33,492 bases of DNA, from NCBI GenBank assembly GCA_947588635.1, contig CANPYN010000008.1:1-33492 (forward strand), in the 5' to 3' direction. Under the pieces are notes generated by a model. That model was not told the origin of the DNA. It saw only the letters and a program-made list of their open reading frames with translations, and did no database searches. Each line of letters begins with the position of its first letter. Position 1 is the first letter of the stretch. This DNA is from an uncultured Clostridia bacterium. Lineage in GTDB: Bacteria; Bacillota; Clostridia; TANB77; CAG-508. Positions 18,188-27,000 of this stretch are shown piece after piece. The translations under genes and the position numbers were made by a program.

Positions 18188-18926
18188 ATGAATAAGGAAA
18201 AAGTATTAGGTTTTAATGTATGTACAGATAATTTTAATTGTTTAATCAGTAATATTTTACGAGATTATAAAAATAATAAGCAAATAATTATAGCTAGTAT
18301 AAATCCAGAAATAATTGTAAATAATTATAATAATCCATCATATATAGATAAAATTAACTCTGAAAAATATCAAATTCCAGATGGAATTGGAATAGTTTAT
18401 TTTTCTAAATTAAATAACGGAAAAATTAGAGAAAGAATTGCAGGAATAGATTTAATGCAAAAGATATGTTCATCAACCATATTATATAATTCTAGAATTT
18501 TTTTATATGGTTCACAAAAAGGTGTTGCTGAAAAAGCAATGCATGAACTTCAAAAAACATATCCTGGAATAAACATAGTTGGTACATGTAGTGGATTTTT
18601 AGATGAAGATGAAGTTATAAACAAAATAATTGATGCTAATCCCGATATATTATTTGTTGGCTTAGGCAATCCTAAACAAGAAAACTTTATATTTAAATAT
18701 AAAGAAAATTTAAAAAAAGTTAAAATACTTATGCCTGTAGGTCGGAAGTTTTGATGTAATAAGTAAAAATTTAAAAAGAGCTCCAAATTGGATAATTCAT
18801 CTTAATCTAGAATGGTTATATAGAGCAATTATTCAACCAAAAAGATTTATTCAATACTTCAAATTAATTAAATTTATGTTTTTTTCGTTATTAAATAAGG
18901 AAAGAAGGACAAGCATTAATGAATAA
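18188..18926 (+). CDS. tagA: WecG/TagA/CpsF glycosyltransferase, full length only via a +1 frameshift at CGG (18743-18745)
   Basis: IASINPEIIVNNYNNPSY...PDGIGIVYFSK...ERIAGIDLM...LFVGLGNPKQENFIFKYK...ILMPVG-[skip C]-GSFDVISKNLKRAPNWIIHLNLEWLYRAIIQPKRFIQYFKL. Length 739 = 3x246+1; stop overlaps the wecB start. Confidence 0.9.
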
Positions 18927-20028
18927 AATAAAAGTTATGACCGTTTTTGGTACAAGGCCAGAAGCTATAAAAATGGCTCCAGTAGTTAAAGAATTACAAT
19001 CAAGAAAAGAAATAGATTGTGTGGTTTGTGTAACAGCACAGCATAGGCAAATGCTTGATCAAGTTTTAAATATATTTAATATAATACCTAATTACGATTT
19101 AAATATAATGAAATCTGGACAAAGCCTGAGTGATATAACTAGTAGGGCTTTAAAAGGGGTAGAAAATGTTATCAATACAGAAAAGCCAAACCTTGTATTA
19201 GTTCACGGTGATACAACTACTACATTTGCAGGAGCACTTGCTGCATATTATACAAAAACGGATATAGGACATGTAGAAGCTGGTCTTCGTACATGGAATA
19301 AATATTCTCCATATCCTGAAGAAATGAACAGACAAATTGTCGGAGATTTTTCTGATATGCATTTCGCACCAACAGAAAAGAGTAAACAAACATTATTAAA
19401 TGAAGGTAAAAATCCTGATACTATATATGTAACAGGTAATACAGCAATTGATGCACTAAGTACAACTGTTATTCCTAATTATAAACATGAATTGTTTGAT
19501 TGGATTGGAAATGATAAATTAATACTTCTTACTACACATAGAAGAGAAAACTTAGGAAAACCTATGGAGAATATATTTAAAGCAATAAAAAGAATAACCG
19601 ACGAATTCTCCGATGTGAAGGTTATATTCCCAATACACTTAAATCCAGAAATTAGAAAAATAGCTAATGAAATACTAGGAAATGACGAAAAAATAAAACT
19701 AATTAATCCTTTAGATGTAATTGATTTTCATAACTTTATAAATAAATCTTATCTAATCTTAACAGACAGTGGCGGTATACAAGAGGAAGCCCCCTCACTT
19801 GGTAAACCTGTCCTTGTATTGCGAGATACAACAGAAAGGCCCGAGGGAATAGATGCTGGCACATTAAAATTAGCTGGCACAAACGAGGAAACTATTTATT
19901 CTCTAATAAAGGAGTTGTTGACTAATAATTATATATATGATAAAATGAGCAAAGCATCTAATCCTTACGGAGACGGCAAGGCTAGCATTAGAATTGTAAA
20001 TGAAATAATAAAAAAATACGGAGTTTAA
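18919..20028 (+). CDS. wecB: UDP-N-acetylglucosamine 2-epimerase (non-hydrolysing)
   Basis: 369 aa; VMTVFGTRPEAIKMAPV, VHGDTTTTFAGALAAYY, HVEAGLRTWNKYSPYPEEMNRQ. Confidence 0.96.
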   Translation: MNKIKVMTVFGTRPEAIKMAPVVKELQSRKEIDCVVCVTAQHRQMLDQVLNIFNIIPNYDLNIMKSGQSLSDITSRALKGVENVINTEKPNLVLVHGDTTTTFAGALAAYYTKTDIGHVEAGLRTWNKYSPYPEEMNRQIVGDFSDMHFAPTEKSKQTLLNEGKNPDTIYVTGNTAIDALSTTVIPNYKHELFDWIGNDKLILLTTHRRENLGKPMENIFKAIKRITDEFSDVKVIFPIHLNPEIRKIANEILGNDEKIKLINPLDVIDFHNFINKSYLILTDSGGIQEEAPSLGKPVLVLRDTTERPEGIDAGTLKLAGTNEETIYSLIKELLTNNYIYDKMSKASNPYGDGKASIRIVNEIIKKYGV

Positions 20029-20029
20029 A

Positions 20030-21802
20030 ATGAAAAAATATTTAAACATAATTATATCTATTATATTAGGATTTGCTTCTTTAGCTAGCATAATCTTACA
20101 TTATCAAAACGAAAAATTAGTTTTTTTTAATAGTAATTCCTTTGTATTTATACCTGTTTTAATAATGTTCTCCCTTATGATAAAAAAAGCAATTGAAATA
20201 TCTAATAAACGATTAAATATATGTGTATGTACTTTAACTTTTATATTAGTATTATTTGAAATTTTAGGTAAAAATATAAGTACATATTCTAATCTAAATC
20301 ATCTATTTAACAGAAAAGATATAATTATTTTTATTGGATATTTTTCAATAATATATAGTTCATTAATTCTATTATATAAATTTTTAGAAAATAAAAATTT
20401 TAATTATGATACTAAAAAAACAAACATAAAATTCTTTTTTATTATTTGGGCAATAATCTTTATATGTTATATACCATATTTTTTAACATATTTCCCAGGT
20501 AATTTAACAGCAGATTCAATTAATCAAATAGGTCAATCACTAGGATTGGACACATTAAGCAATCATCATCCTATTGCACATACAGCACTGATTTCTGTTG
20601 CTATGAATATAGGAAAACTCTTACATAATTATAATATAGGAGTAGCTATATATTCATTAATTCAAATTATAGCAATGTCTGGAATCTTCGCCTTTTCAAT
20701 TTACTATATGAAAAGAAAAAAATTTCCAACAATATTTATCGTTATCTCGATAATTTTCTATGCTATTTATCCTATACATGGGTTATATAGTATAACAATG
20801 TGGAAAGATATTCCATTTGCATTAACTATGCTACTATTTATAATAGCTATTACATCCATGGCAACAGAAACAGATAATTTCTTCAGTTCAAATTTAAAGT
20901 TGTTTTTTACAACAATAGTAATGATATTATTAACTCTATTTAGAAACAATGGAATATATGTTTTAATATTATCTTTACCTTTTTTCATAATATTTTTTAA
21001 GAAATATTATAAAAAAATCTTGCTAATGTTTGCTATAGTATTTATTTTCTTTATGTTATGGAAAAGTGTTATTTTTAAAGCCTTCAATATTAAGGAGGGT
21101 TCAATAAGAGAAGCACTTTCAGTACCTATGCAACAAATTGCAAGAACTGTTAAATTTCACAGTGATGAACTTAATGAAGATGAAAAAAAAGAAATAAATA
21201 AATTCTTTACTAAAGATAATATTGGTGAATTATATAACCCAGGTTTATCTGACCCTGTTAAAAATTGCTTTGATGATAAGGCATTTAAAGAAAATAAATC
21301 TGATTTTATAAAATTATGGATTAAATTATTAGGCAAATATCCTTCAACATATATTGAATCTTTCTTATGTAATTCATATGGATATTGGTATCCAGAAGCA
21401 TCTCATTGGATTGTTGCAAGAGGTGTAAATAAAGCTAGGAGATTACCAGAATTGAACTTGCATAATGATAGTATATTAAATATACAACCATTAAGATTAT
21501 ATGACTCTTTTATTGGTAAAAGAAGCATACCTGTATTTTCAATGATATTTAGCATAGGATTTACTTTCTGGCTAGTGTTGGCTTCATTAACCTACTGTAT
21601 ATATAAAAAACGATATAATTTAACAATTATATTTGTTCCTATATTATGCTTGTGGTTTACAACTTTAGCTTCACCAGTCTTTTGTGAATTTAGATATATT
21701 TATAGTTTATTTACATGTTTACCAATATTATTAGGTCTTAGCATAATAAACAACAAGAACAACAGTGGGCTTTTCCTATACAACAAAAAAATTAATAAAT
21801 AA
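20030..21802 (+). CDS. Polytopic membrane protein (DUF6020-like), paralogue B
   Basis: PGNLTADSINQIGQSLGLDTLSNHHPIAHTALISV and FRYIYSLFTCLPILLGL match the 13801..15603 paralogue. Confidence 0.65.
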   Translation: MKKYLNIIISIILGFASLASIILHYQNEKLVFFNSNSFVFIPVLIMFSLMIKKAIEISNKRLNICVCTLTFILVLFEILGKNISTYSNLNHLFNRKDIIIFIGYFSIIYSSLILLYKFLENKNFNYDTKKTNIKFFFIIWAIIFICYIPYFLTYFPGNLTADSINQIGQSLGLDTLSNHHPIAHTALISVAMNIGKLLHNYNIGVAIYSLIQIIAMSGIFAFSIYYMKRKKFPTIFIVISIIFYAIYPIHGLYSITMWKDIPFALTMLLFIIAITSMATETDNFFSSNLKLFFTTIVMILLTLFRNNGIYVLILSLPFFIIFFKKYYKKILLMFAIVFIFFMLWKSVIFKAFNIKEGSIREALSVPMQQIARTVKFHSDELNEDEKKEINKFFTKDNIGELYNPGLSDPVKNCFDDKAFKENKSDFIKLWIKLLGKYPSTYIESFLCNSYGYWYPEASHWIVARGVNKARRLPELNLHNDSILNIQPLRLYDSFIGKRSIPVFSMIFSIGFTFWLVLASLTYCIYKKRYNLTIIFVPILCLWFTTLASPVFCEFRYIYSLFTCLPILLGLSIINNKNNSGLFLYNKKINK

Positions 21803-21826
21803 TAAATCTCATCAGGAGGTAATTAA

Positions 21827-22771
21827 ATGGATAAAGTAGCCGTATTAATACCATGTTATAATGAAGCTAAAACAATAAAAAAAGTAATAGAAGATTTTAA
21901 AAATGATTTACCAGATGCTACTATATATGTATATGATAACAATTCATCTGACGGAACAGATGAAATAGCAAGAAATGCTGGTGCAATTGTTAGATACGAA
22001 AAAAAACAGGGTAAGGGAAATGTTATAAAAAGAATGTTTAGAGAAATAGACGCTGAATGTTATATAATGACAGATGGAGATGATACTTACCCTTCCAAAA
22101 ATGCAAAGCAAATGGCAGAATTAGTATTAAACGATAATGTAGATATGGTAATTGGAGATAGATTATCTTCTACATATTTTACAGAAAACAAAAGACTTTT
22201 TCATAATTTTGGAAATAAATTAGTTAGATCACTTATTAATTTTATATATAAAAGCAATATTAGAGACGTAATGACTGGTTATAGGGCATTTAGCTATCAA
22301 TTTGTTAAAACCTTTCCTATATTATCAAAAGGTTTTGAAATAGAAACTGAAATGACTATTCACTCTTTAGATAAAAATTTATTTACACAAAACGTAATAA
22401 TCGAATATCAAGATAGACCTGAAGGAAGTGAGTCGAAATTAAATACTTATTCAGATGGATTTAAAGTACTAAAAACCATTGTTACATTATATAAAAATTA
22501 TAGACCTTTATCATTTTTTATGTGGTTATCATTAGTATTATTTATAATTGGCAGTATATTTATAACTCCTGTTTTAATTGATTATTTTAAAACTGGACTA
22601 GTTCCAAAAATCCCATCATTTATTGCATCCATCTTCTTTTATATTTGCACTATACAATCTTTTTTTGGAGGATTAATTTTAGACACCTTTACGAGAAAAA
22701 ACAAGCAAGATTTTGAAATAAATTATACAAAATATTCAGATAAATTAAAACAATTAAGAAGTTCTAAATAA
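21827..22771 (+). CDS. GT2-family glycosyltransferase (DPM1-like) with C-terminal TM segments
   Basis: VAVLIPCYNEAKTIKKVIEDF...VYDNNSSDGTDEIA...MTDGDDTYP. Confidence 0.92.
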   Translation: MDKVAVLIPCYNEAKTIKKVIEDFKNDLPDATIYVYDNNSSDGTDEIARNAGAIVRYEKKQGKGNVIKRMFREIDAECYIMTDGDDTYPSKNAKQMAELVLNDNVDMVIGDRLSSTYFTENKRLFHNFGNKLVRSLINFIYKSNIRDVMTGYRAFSYQFVKTFPILSKGFEIETEMTIHSLDKNLFTQNVIIEYQDRPEGSESKLNTYSDGFKVLKTIVTLYKNYRPLSFFMWLSLVLFIIGSIFITPVLIDYFKTGLVPKIPSFIASIFFYICTIQSFFGGLILDTFTRKNKQDFEINYTKYSDKLKQLRSSK

Positions 22772-22785
22772 AGGAGTACCTAATC

Positions 22786-23217
22786 ATGTTGAAACAAATT
22801 AAAGCAATATATATAAAATATGCAGAAATCATAAATTATTTAATTGTTGGAGTTTTAACTACAATAGTAAGTCTAGCTACTTATTATATTTGTGTTTTAA
22901 CATTTTTAAATCCTGAAAATGCATTTGAATTACAAACTGCCAATATTATATCATGGATTATTGCAGTAATATTTGCTTATTTTACAAATAGAAAATATGT
23001 ATTTAAAAGTAAAGAAAAAAATAAATTAAAGGAAGCTTCTAAATTTGTAGTCTCAAGGCTATTAACATTAGGTATGGATATGTTTGTAATGTTTCTTGGT
23101 GTTACTGTTCTTCATTTAAATGATAAAATAATAAAATTAATATCTCAAGTTGTAGTTACTGTTGGCAATTACGTATTAAGTAAATTATTTGTATTTAAAA
23201 AGACGGATAAAAAATAA
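22786..23217 (+). CDS. GtrA-family membrane protein
   Basis: 143 aa, four TM segments; YLIVGVLTTIVSLATYYICV...AYFTNRKYVFKSK. Confidence 0.88.
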   Translation: MLKQIKAIYIKYAEIINYLIVGVLTTIVSLATYYICVLTFLNPENAFELQTANIISWIIAVIFAYFTNRKYVFKSKEKNKLKEASKFVVSRLLTLGMDMFVMFLGVTVLHLNDKIIKLISQVVVTVGNYVLSKLFVFKKTDKK

Positions 23218-23233
23218 TATTATCCGTCTTTTA
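23197..23233. terminator. Bidirectional terminator between the glycan cluster and the SASP gene
   Basis: AAAGACGGATAA...TTATCCGTCTTT hairpin between convergent genes. Confidence 0.8.
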
Positions 23234-23235
23234 AG

Positions 23236-23400
23236 TTATGCTTTTCTGTTTGCTATCTCTATTGCTTTTGCAACCATACTACCACAATCTTTTGAGGATA
23301 CACTTCCCCATCCTTCATGTTTTACTTGTTCATATACTCCTAATTCTTTTGCGATTTCTTCTTTTAGATTTTCAGACATTAATCCTTTGCTTCTTGCCAT
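23236..23400 (-). CDS. Alpha/beta-type small acid-soluble spore protein
   Basis: MARSKGLMSENLKEEIAKELGVYEQVKHEGWGSVSSKDCGSMVAKAIEIANRKA; start trimmed to the ATG after aaaggagg. Confidence 0.93.
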   Translation of the reverse strand: MARSKGLMSENLKEEIAKELGVYEQVKHEGWGSVSSKDCGSMVAKAIEIANRKA

Positions 23401-23414
23401 TTGAAATCCTCCTT

Positions 23415-23440
23415 TAGAAAAATGAAGTTTCATTTTTCTA
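23415..23440 (-). promoter_or_regulatory. Near-perfect hairpin in the SASP 5' leader next to the SD
   Basis: TAGAAAAATGAA-GT-TTCATTTTTCTA (12-bp arms, 2-nt spacer) immediately upstream of aaaggagg. Confidence 0.6.
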
Positions 23441-23522
23441 TTTATATTATTTGCAAAATATTATTTTTTATTTTAACAATTTGTTCTATTTTTTTGTTAT
23501 TTTGTAAATATTTTTTTGACAC

Positions 23523-24896
23523 TTATTGTGTTAAGATTCCATTTGGTGTGTCTATAATAACTAAAATATTTTCTTCTCTTCCAGTTTCAGTATTTATATA
23601 TACAAGAAAATCTGTTTCATCTATTTTCCCTTTAAACTCATAACAAAGTATTTCTGTTTTCCATTCTGTTGGAATTATAGCTAATCCTTCACTTGTTATT
23701 TCCAAATTTTTATTTAAGTTATCCTTTGCTTTTTCCATTGAAACTTTAGCCTTAGGAATATCTCTTGTAGTATGATTATTTAAATATCCACTAGTTTCCA
23801 TCCCCAATACTTCACCATTATCTAAAGCTATTTTTAACTTAATCAAATCAGGATATATAACAACACTATCTTGCTCATAAGCATAATTTATTGTTACAAT
23901 TCCACCCTCTTTTAAATAATATGTTTCCTTCATATTTTGAATTCCGCGTGATTTTAAAAACTCTTTCCCTATATTATTAGCTTCATCTTGAGAAAGTACC
24001 TCCATATCTACTTGTCTATTATAATTCATATTTACAATATGACCACCAATTTTAGATATTGATATTGTTAATGGATTATTATCATCTCCATCTTTAACTT
24101 TTACACTAAAATCAAAAACCTGTATATCTCCATTTTCTATTAATCCATTAGAATTTAACTCTAATATTCTATCTTCTCCAATAAAATCTTTTGCTATTTG
24201 TTTTGCCTTTTCTTCATCTATTTCTTCTCCTGTAAGTCCCTTTTTTTCTACAGATTCCATATGTTCTGAAAATGCTCCATCATAAATTAATCCAGCATAT
24301 TCTCCAAAATTTTCATCTAAATTTTTAAAAGTTTCTGCAGACAAATTATCAACTTGTTGTGCAAAAGCAATTTCTGTATTCTTAGTTAATTCATCCCAAC
24401 TTATTCTACCTTCATTCATATCTGTAGATAATTGATCCAATGTATTTTTTAATTCCTTACTATAATCATGTAATTGTTTTAAATTATCTAAATCTTCTTG
24501 CGTTAATTCTTCATCATATATATTCTTTCTTGAAAGTGAATAGCTATATTCACTAACTTGATTTAAAAATTTAGCAGTATTTGCAAGTTCAGTACTTGAT
24601 ACCGGAAGTTGCGATAAATATACCTGTGCTAAATTTGCCTCTCTCCATACCTTATTAAGAGTTTCTGCACCATGTTCAGGTGTGCTTGTAATGGTTGATT
24701 TAGCTAAATAATTTTCTACATCTTGTACATAATCAATTAATTCATATAAGGCCAAATTATATTGGTTATGAGTTGCTGTTGTATAATCTTGTCTTTCTTT
24801 ATATAGAAAGTATCCCAACACTATACTAATTATTATTAATAAAATCATTATCCCATAAAGGTAATTTTTTTTCATTGTTTTTAGATATTTATTCAT
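23523..24896 (-). CDS. ypeB: Germination protein YpeB
   Basis: 457 aa; N-terminal TM, repeated PepSY-like regions, adjacent to sleB as in spore formers. Confidence 0.9.
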   Translation of the reverse strand: MNKYLKTMKKNYLYGIMILLIIISIVLGYFLYKERQDYTTATHNQYNLALYELIDYVQDVENYLAKSTITSTPEHGAETLNKVWREANLAQVYLSQLPVSSTELANTAKFLNQVSEYSYSLSRKNIYDEELTQEDLDNLKQLHDYSKELKNTLDQLSTDMNEGRISWDELTKNTEIAFAQQVDNLSAETFKNLDENFGEYAGLIYDGAFSEHMESVEKKGLTGEEIDEEKAKQIAKDFIGEDRILELNSNGLIENGDIQVFDFSVKVKDGDDNNPLTISISKIGGHIVNMNYNRQVDMEVLSQDEANNIGKEFLKSRGIQNMKETYYLKEGGIVTINYAYEQDSVVIYPDLIKLKIALDNGEVLGMETSGYLNNHTTRDIPKAKVSMEKAKDNLNKNLEITSEGLAIIPTEWKTEILCYEFKGKIDETDFLVYINTETGREENILVIIDTPNGILTQ

Positions 24897-24915
24897 TATC
24901 TCTCTCCAATCTTAT

Positions 24916-25392
24916 TTATTTACAAAAATGATGTTTTCCAATTGTTTTTACTATAGTTTTCGACCATATCCAACTACTTGTTGCAGTATTTGGATTAAAA
25001 TAAAAAATACATCCTCCTGTTGGATCCCAACCATTTAAAGCATCTTGTGCTGCTTTCACTACTGTTGATGAACTATCTATTGGTACATTTATCTGTCCAT
25101 CAGAAACTGCTGTAAATGCACCTGGTTGGTAAATAACTCCAGCAATTGTATTTGGAAAATCACTATGTTTTACTCTATTCATTATTACAGCTCCAACTGC
25201 AACCTGTCCTTCATAACTTTCACCTCTTGCTTCTCCATTTATTGCTCTTGCCATAAGCTGTAAATCCGATGCAGAATTACTGCTTGCCGCCAATACCTTA
25301 TTATCATTTAAATTTCCAGAAAAATATATTAAGCAAATAGAAAATATAACTATTAAAAAAATATAACAAATCGTTTTCATATTTAACTCCAT
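24916..25392 (-). CDS. sleB: Spore cortex-lytic enzyme SleB / cell wall hydrolase
   Basis: LMARAINGEARGESYEGQVAVGAVIMNRVKHSDFPNTIAGVIYQPGAFTAVSDGQIN; lacks an N-terminal peptidoglycan-binding domain. Confidence 0.9.
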   Translation of the reverse strand: MELNMKTICYIFLIVIFSICLIYFSGNLNDNKVLAASSNSASDLQLMARAINGEARGESYEGQVAVGAVIMNRVKHSDFPNTIAGVIYQPGAFTAVSDGQINVPIDSSSTVVKAAQDALNGWDPTGGCIFYFNPNTATSSWIWSKTIVKTIGKHHFCK

Positions 25393-25410
25393 TTATAATT
25401 TTATTAATTA

Positions 25411-25538
25411 AATAAATTGTTGTTTGAGAGGTGAGAGGTGCGAAGTGAGAGGTGTGATTTCGGGTCTAGTCTTCGTAAACTTTCCCTAACTTCTCATTTC
25501 TCACTTCTCACATCCCACTTCTCAAACAACAATTTATT
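25411..25538. repeat. Long inverted-repeat element (MITE-like) with GAGARGTG-type internal repeats
   Basis: AATAAATTGTTGTTTGAG (25411-25428) is the exact reverse complement of CTCAAACAACAATTTATT (25521-25538); arms continue as gagaggtgagaggtg.../...ctcacttctcacatcccacttctc. Confidence 0.8.
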
Positions 25539-25618
25539 ATTTAAATATATTTTGTATTCTTTTTGGCATTTTATACTTTTTTTATGAATTTTTATGGTAT
25601 AATAGGAAAAAAATAATT

Positions 25619-26767
25619 ATGAGTTATGAGGTTTTTATGAAAAAAATTTTAATTTTTTATGGTTCTTATGGTGGCGGTCATTTATCTGCTGCTCGAAATA
25701 TAAAAGAATATATAGATACACATTATACCAACACTGAAACTTGTATGGTTGATTGTATAGAATATATAAATAAAGCTTTAAATATAGTTACTACAAAAGC
25801 GTACTCTGAAATTGCAAAAAATGCTCATTGGGTTTGGAAAAAAGTATATTATGGAGCCGAAAATGGTCCTCTTACTAAATTCAATGATAAGACTCAAAAA
25901 ATAATGTCCATTAAATTAAATAAGCTATTACAAAATTATAAACCAGACATAATAATATCAACTCATCCTTTTAGTAGCCATATGTGTGCAATACTAAAAA
26001 AAGAGAAAAAAATAAATTCTAAAATTGCAACAGTTATTACCGATTATGCCCCACATAGTCAATGGCTTATGCATTCAGCATATATAGATTATTTTTTTGT
26101 AGCACATGATGGAATGAAACAGGATTTATTAAACAGAGGAATAAAAGAAAACCAAATTAAAGTAACTGGTATACCATTATCAAATAGATTTTTAGCACAT
26201 TATAATAAAGAAAAAGTTTTATCAGAATTTAATTTATCTTCAAAAAAAAGAACTGTATTATTTTTTGCAGGAGGAGAACAAGGCTTTGGAAAAGATAAAA
26301 TTTTCAAAATGTTAAAGTCCATTATAGAAACTTTCCCTAATTTACAAGTGATTGCTATTTCTGGAAAAAATGAAAAAATAAAAAAACAATTTGATGATTT
26401 AGTATCAAAAACTAACTCTGATGAAACTGTTAAAGTTTTACCTTATACAAATAAAGTAGCCGAACTTATGAGTGTATCTGATTTAGTAATAACGAAACCT
26501 GGAGGTCTTACTACAACAGAAAGTTTAGCTTCTGGTCTTCCAATAATAGTTATTAATCCTATACCTGGTCAAGAAGAAGAAAATGCTGAGTTCTTAGAAA
26601 ATAAAGGAGTAGCAATATGGATAAAGAAAAAAGATAATATAGAAGAAGAATTATACACTGTATTAAACTCAGAAAATAAACTCCAATCTATGAAAATAAA
26701 TGCTAGACTTTTGGCTAAGAAAAACTCTACAAAAGATATTTGTGAAATATTATTAGGTAAATTGTAA
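25619..26767 (+). CDS. MGDG synthase / UgtP-like glycolipid glycosyltransferase (GT28 type)
   Basis: ILIFYGSYGGGHLSAARNIKEYI...VITDYAPHSQWLMHSAYIDYFFVAHDGMKQDLLNRGI...VITKPGGLTTTESLASGLPIIVINPIPGQEEENAEFL. Confidence 0.92.
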   Translation: MSYEVFMKKILIFYGSYGGGHLSAARNIKEYIDTHYTNTETCMVDCIEYINKALNIVTTKAYSEIAKNAHWVWKKVYYGAENGPLTKFNDKTQKIMSIKLNKLLQNYKPDIIISTHPFSSHMCAILKKEKKINSKIATVITDYAPHSQWLMHSAYIDYFFVAHDGMKQDLLNRGIKENQIKVTGIPLSNRFLAHYNKEKVLSEFNLSSKKRTVLFFAGGEQGFGKDKIFKMLKSIIETFPNLQVIAISGKNEKIKKQFDDLVSKTNSDETVKVLPYTNKVAELMSVSDLVITKPGGLTTTESLASGLPIIVINPIPGQEEENAEFLENKGVAIWIKKKDNIEEELYTVLNSENKLQSMKINARLLAKKNSTKDICEILLGKL

Positions 26768-26770
26768 TTT

Positions 26771-26796
26771 GTAGGGGCGGAATCCATTTCCGCCCG
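26771..26796. repeat. Small GC-rich palindromic repeat, type GTAGGGG...CCCG
   Basis: GTAG-GGGCGGAA-tccat-TTCCGCCC-G. Confidence 0.7.
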
Positions 26797-26829
26797 AGAA
26801 GGATAAACAACAAATTAAATGCAAACGTT

Positions 26830-26856
26830 GTAGGGGTCGCCGCCCTCGGCGACCCG
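26830..26856. repeat. Second GTAGGGG...CCCG palindromic repeat
   Basis: GTAG-GGGTCGCCG-ccct-CGGCGACCC-G. Confidence 0.7.
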
Positions 26857-26879
26857 AAAAACAGGCAATTAATTCGCTA

Positions 26880-26953
26880 GGACGGAGGAAAAAATTCCAT
26901 TTCTACGAAATAAATTTTTTCCTCACGTCCGGACGCTCAAACAACAATTTATT
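26880..26953. repeat. Hairpin plus copy of the 18-mer CTCAAACAACAATTTATT
   Basis: GGACG-GAGGAAAAAATT...AATTTTTTCCTC-A-CGTCC stem (26880-26930) followed by CTCAAACAACAATTTATT (26936-26953), identical to 25521-25538. Confidence 0.75.
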
Positions 26954-26961
26954 AAACATTA

Positions 26962-27000
26962 AAAAAAGCACCTCATATATTAAATTAAGAGGTGTTTTTA
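26962..27000. terminator. Hairpin terminator
   Basis: aaaaaaagCACCTCatatattaaattaaGAGGTGttttta. Confidence 0.65.

Noticed and set aside
3822-18745. Explaining the five frameshifts as random pseudogenisation or homopolymer sequencing error
   Set aside because: All five involve the same extra base (C), directly before GG, with CGG in the incoming frame and a Gly codon in the outgoing frame. None is a homopolymer change, and apart from the M14 truncation the affected genes show no other lesions. Still needs read-level confirmation.
25411-26953. CRISPR array in the repeat-rich intergenic regions
   Set aside because: Repeats are palindromic modules of different types, not regularly spaced direct repeats with unique spacers; no cas genes.
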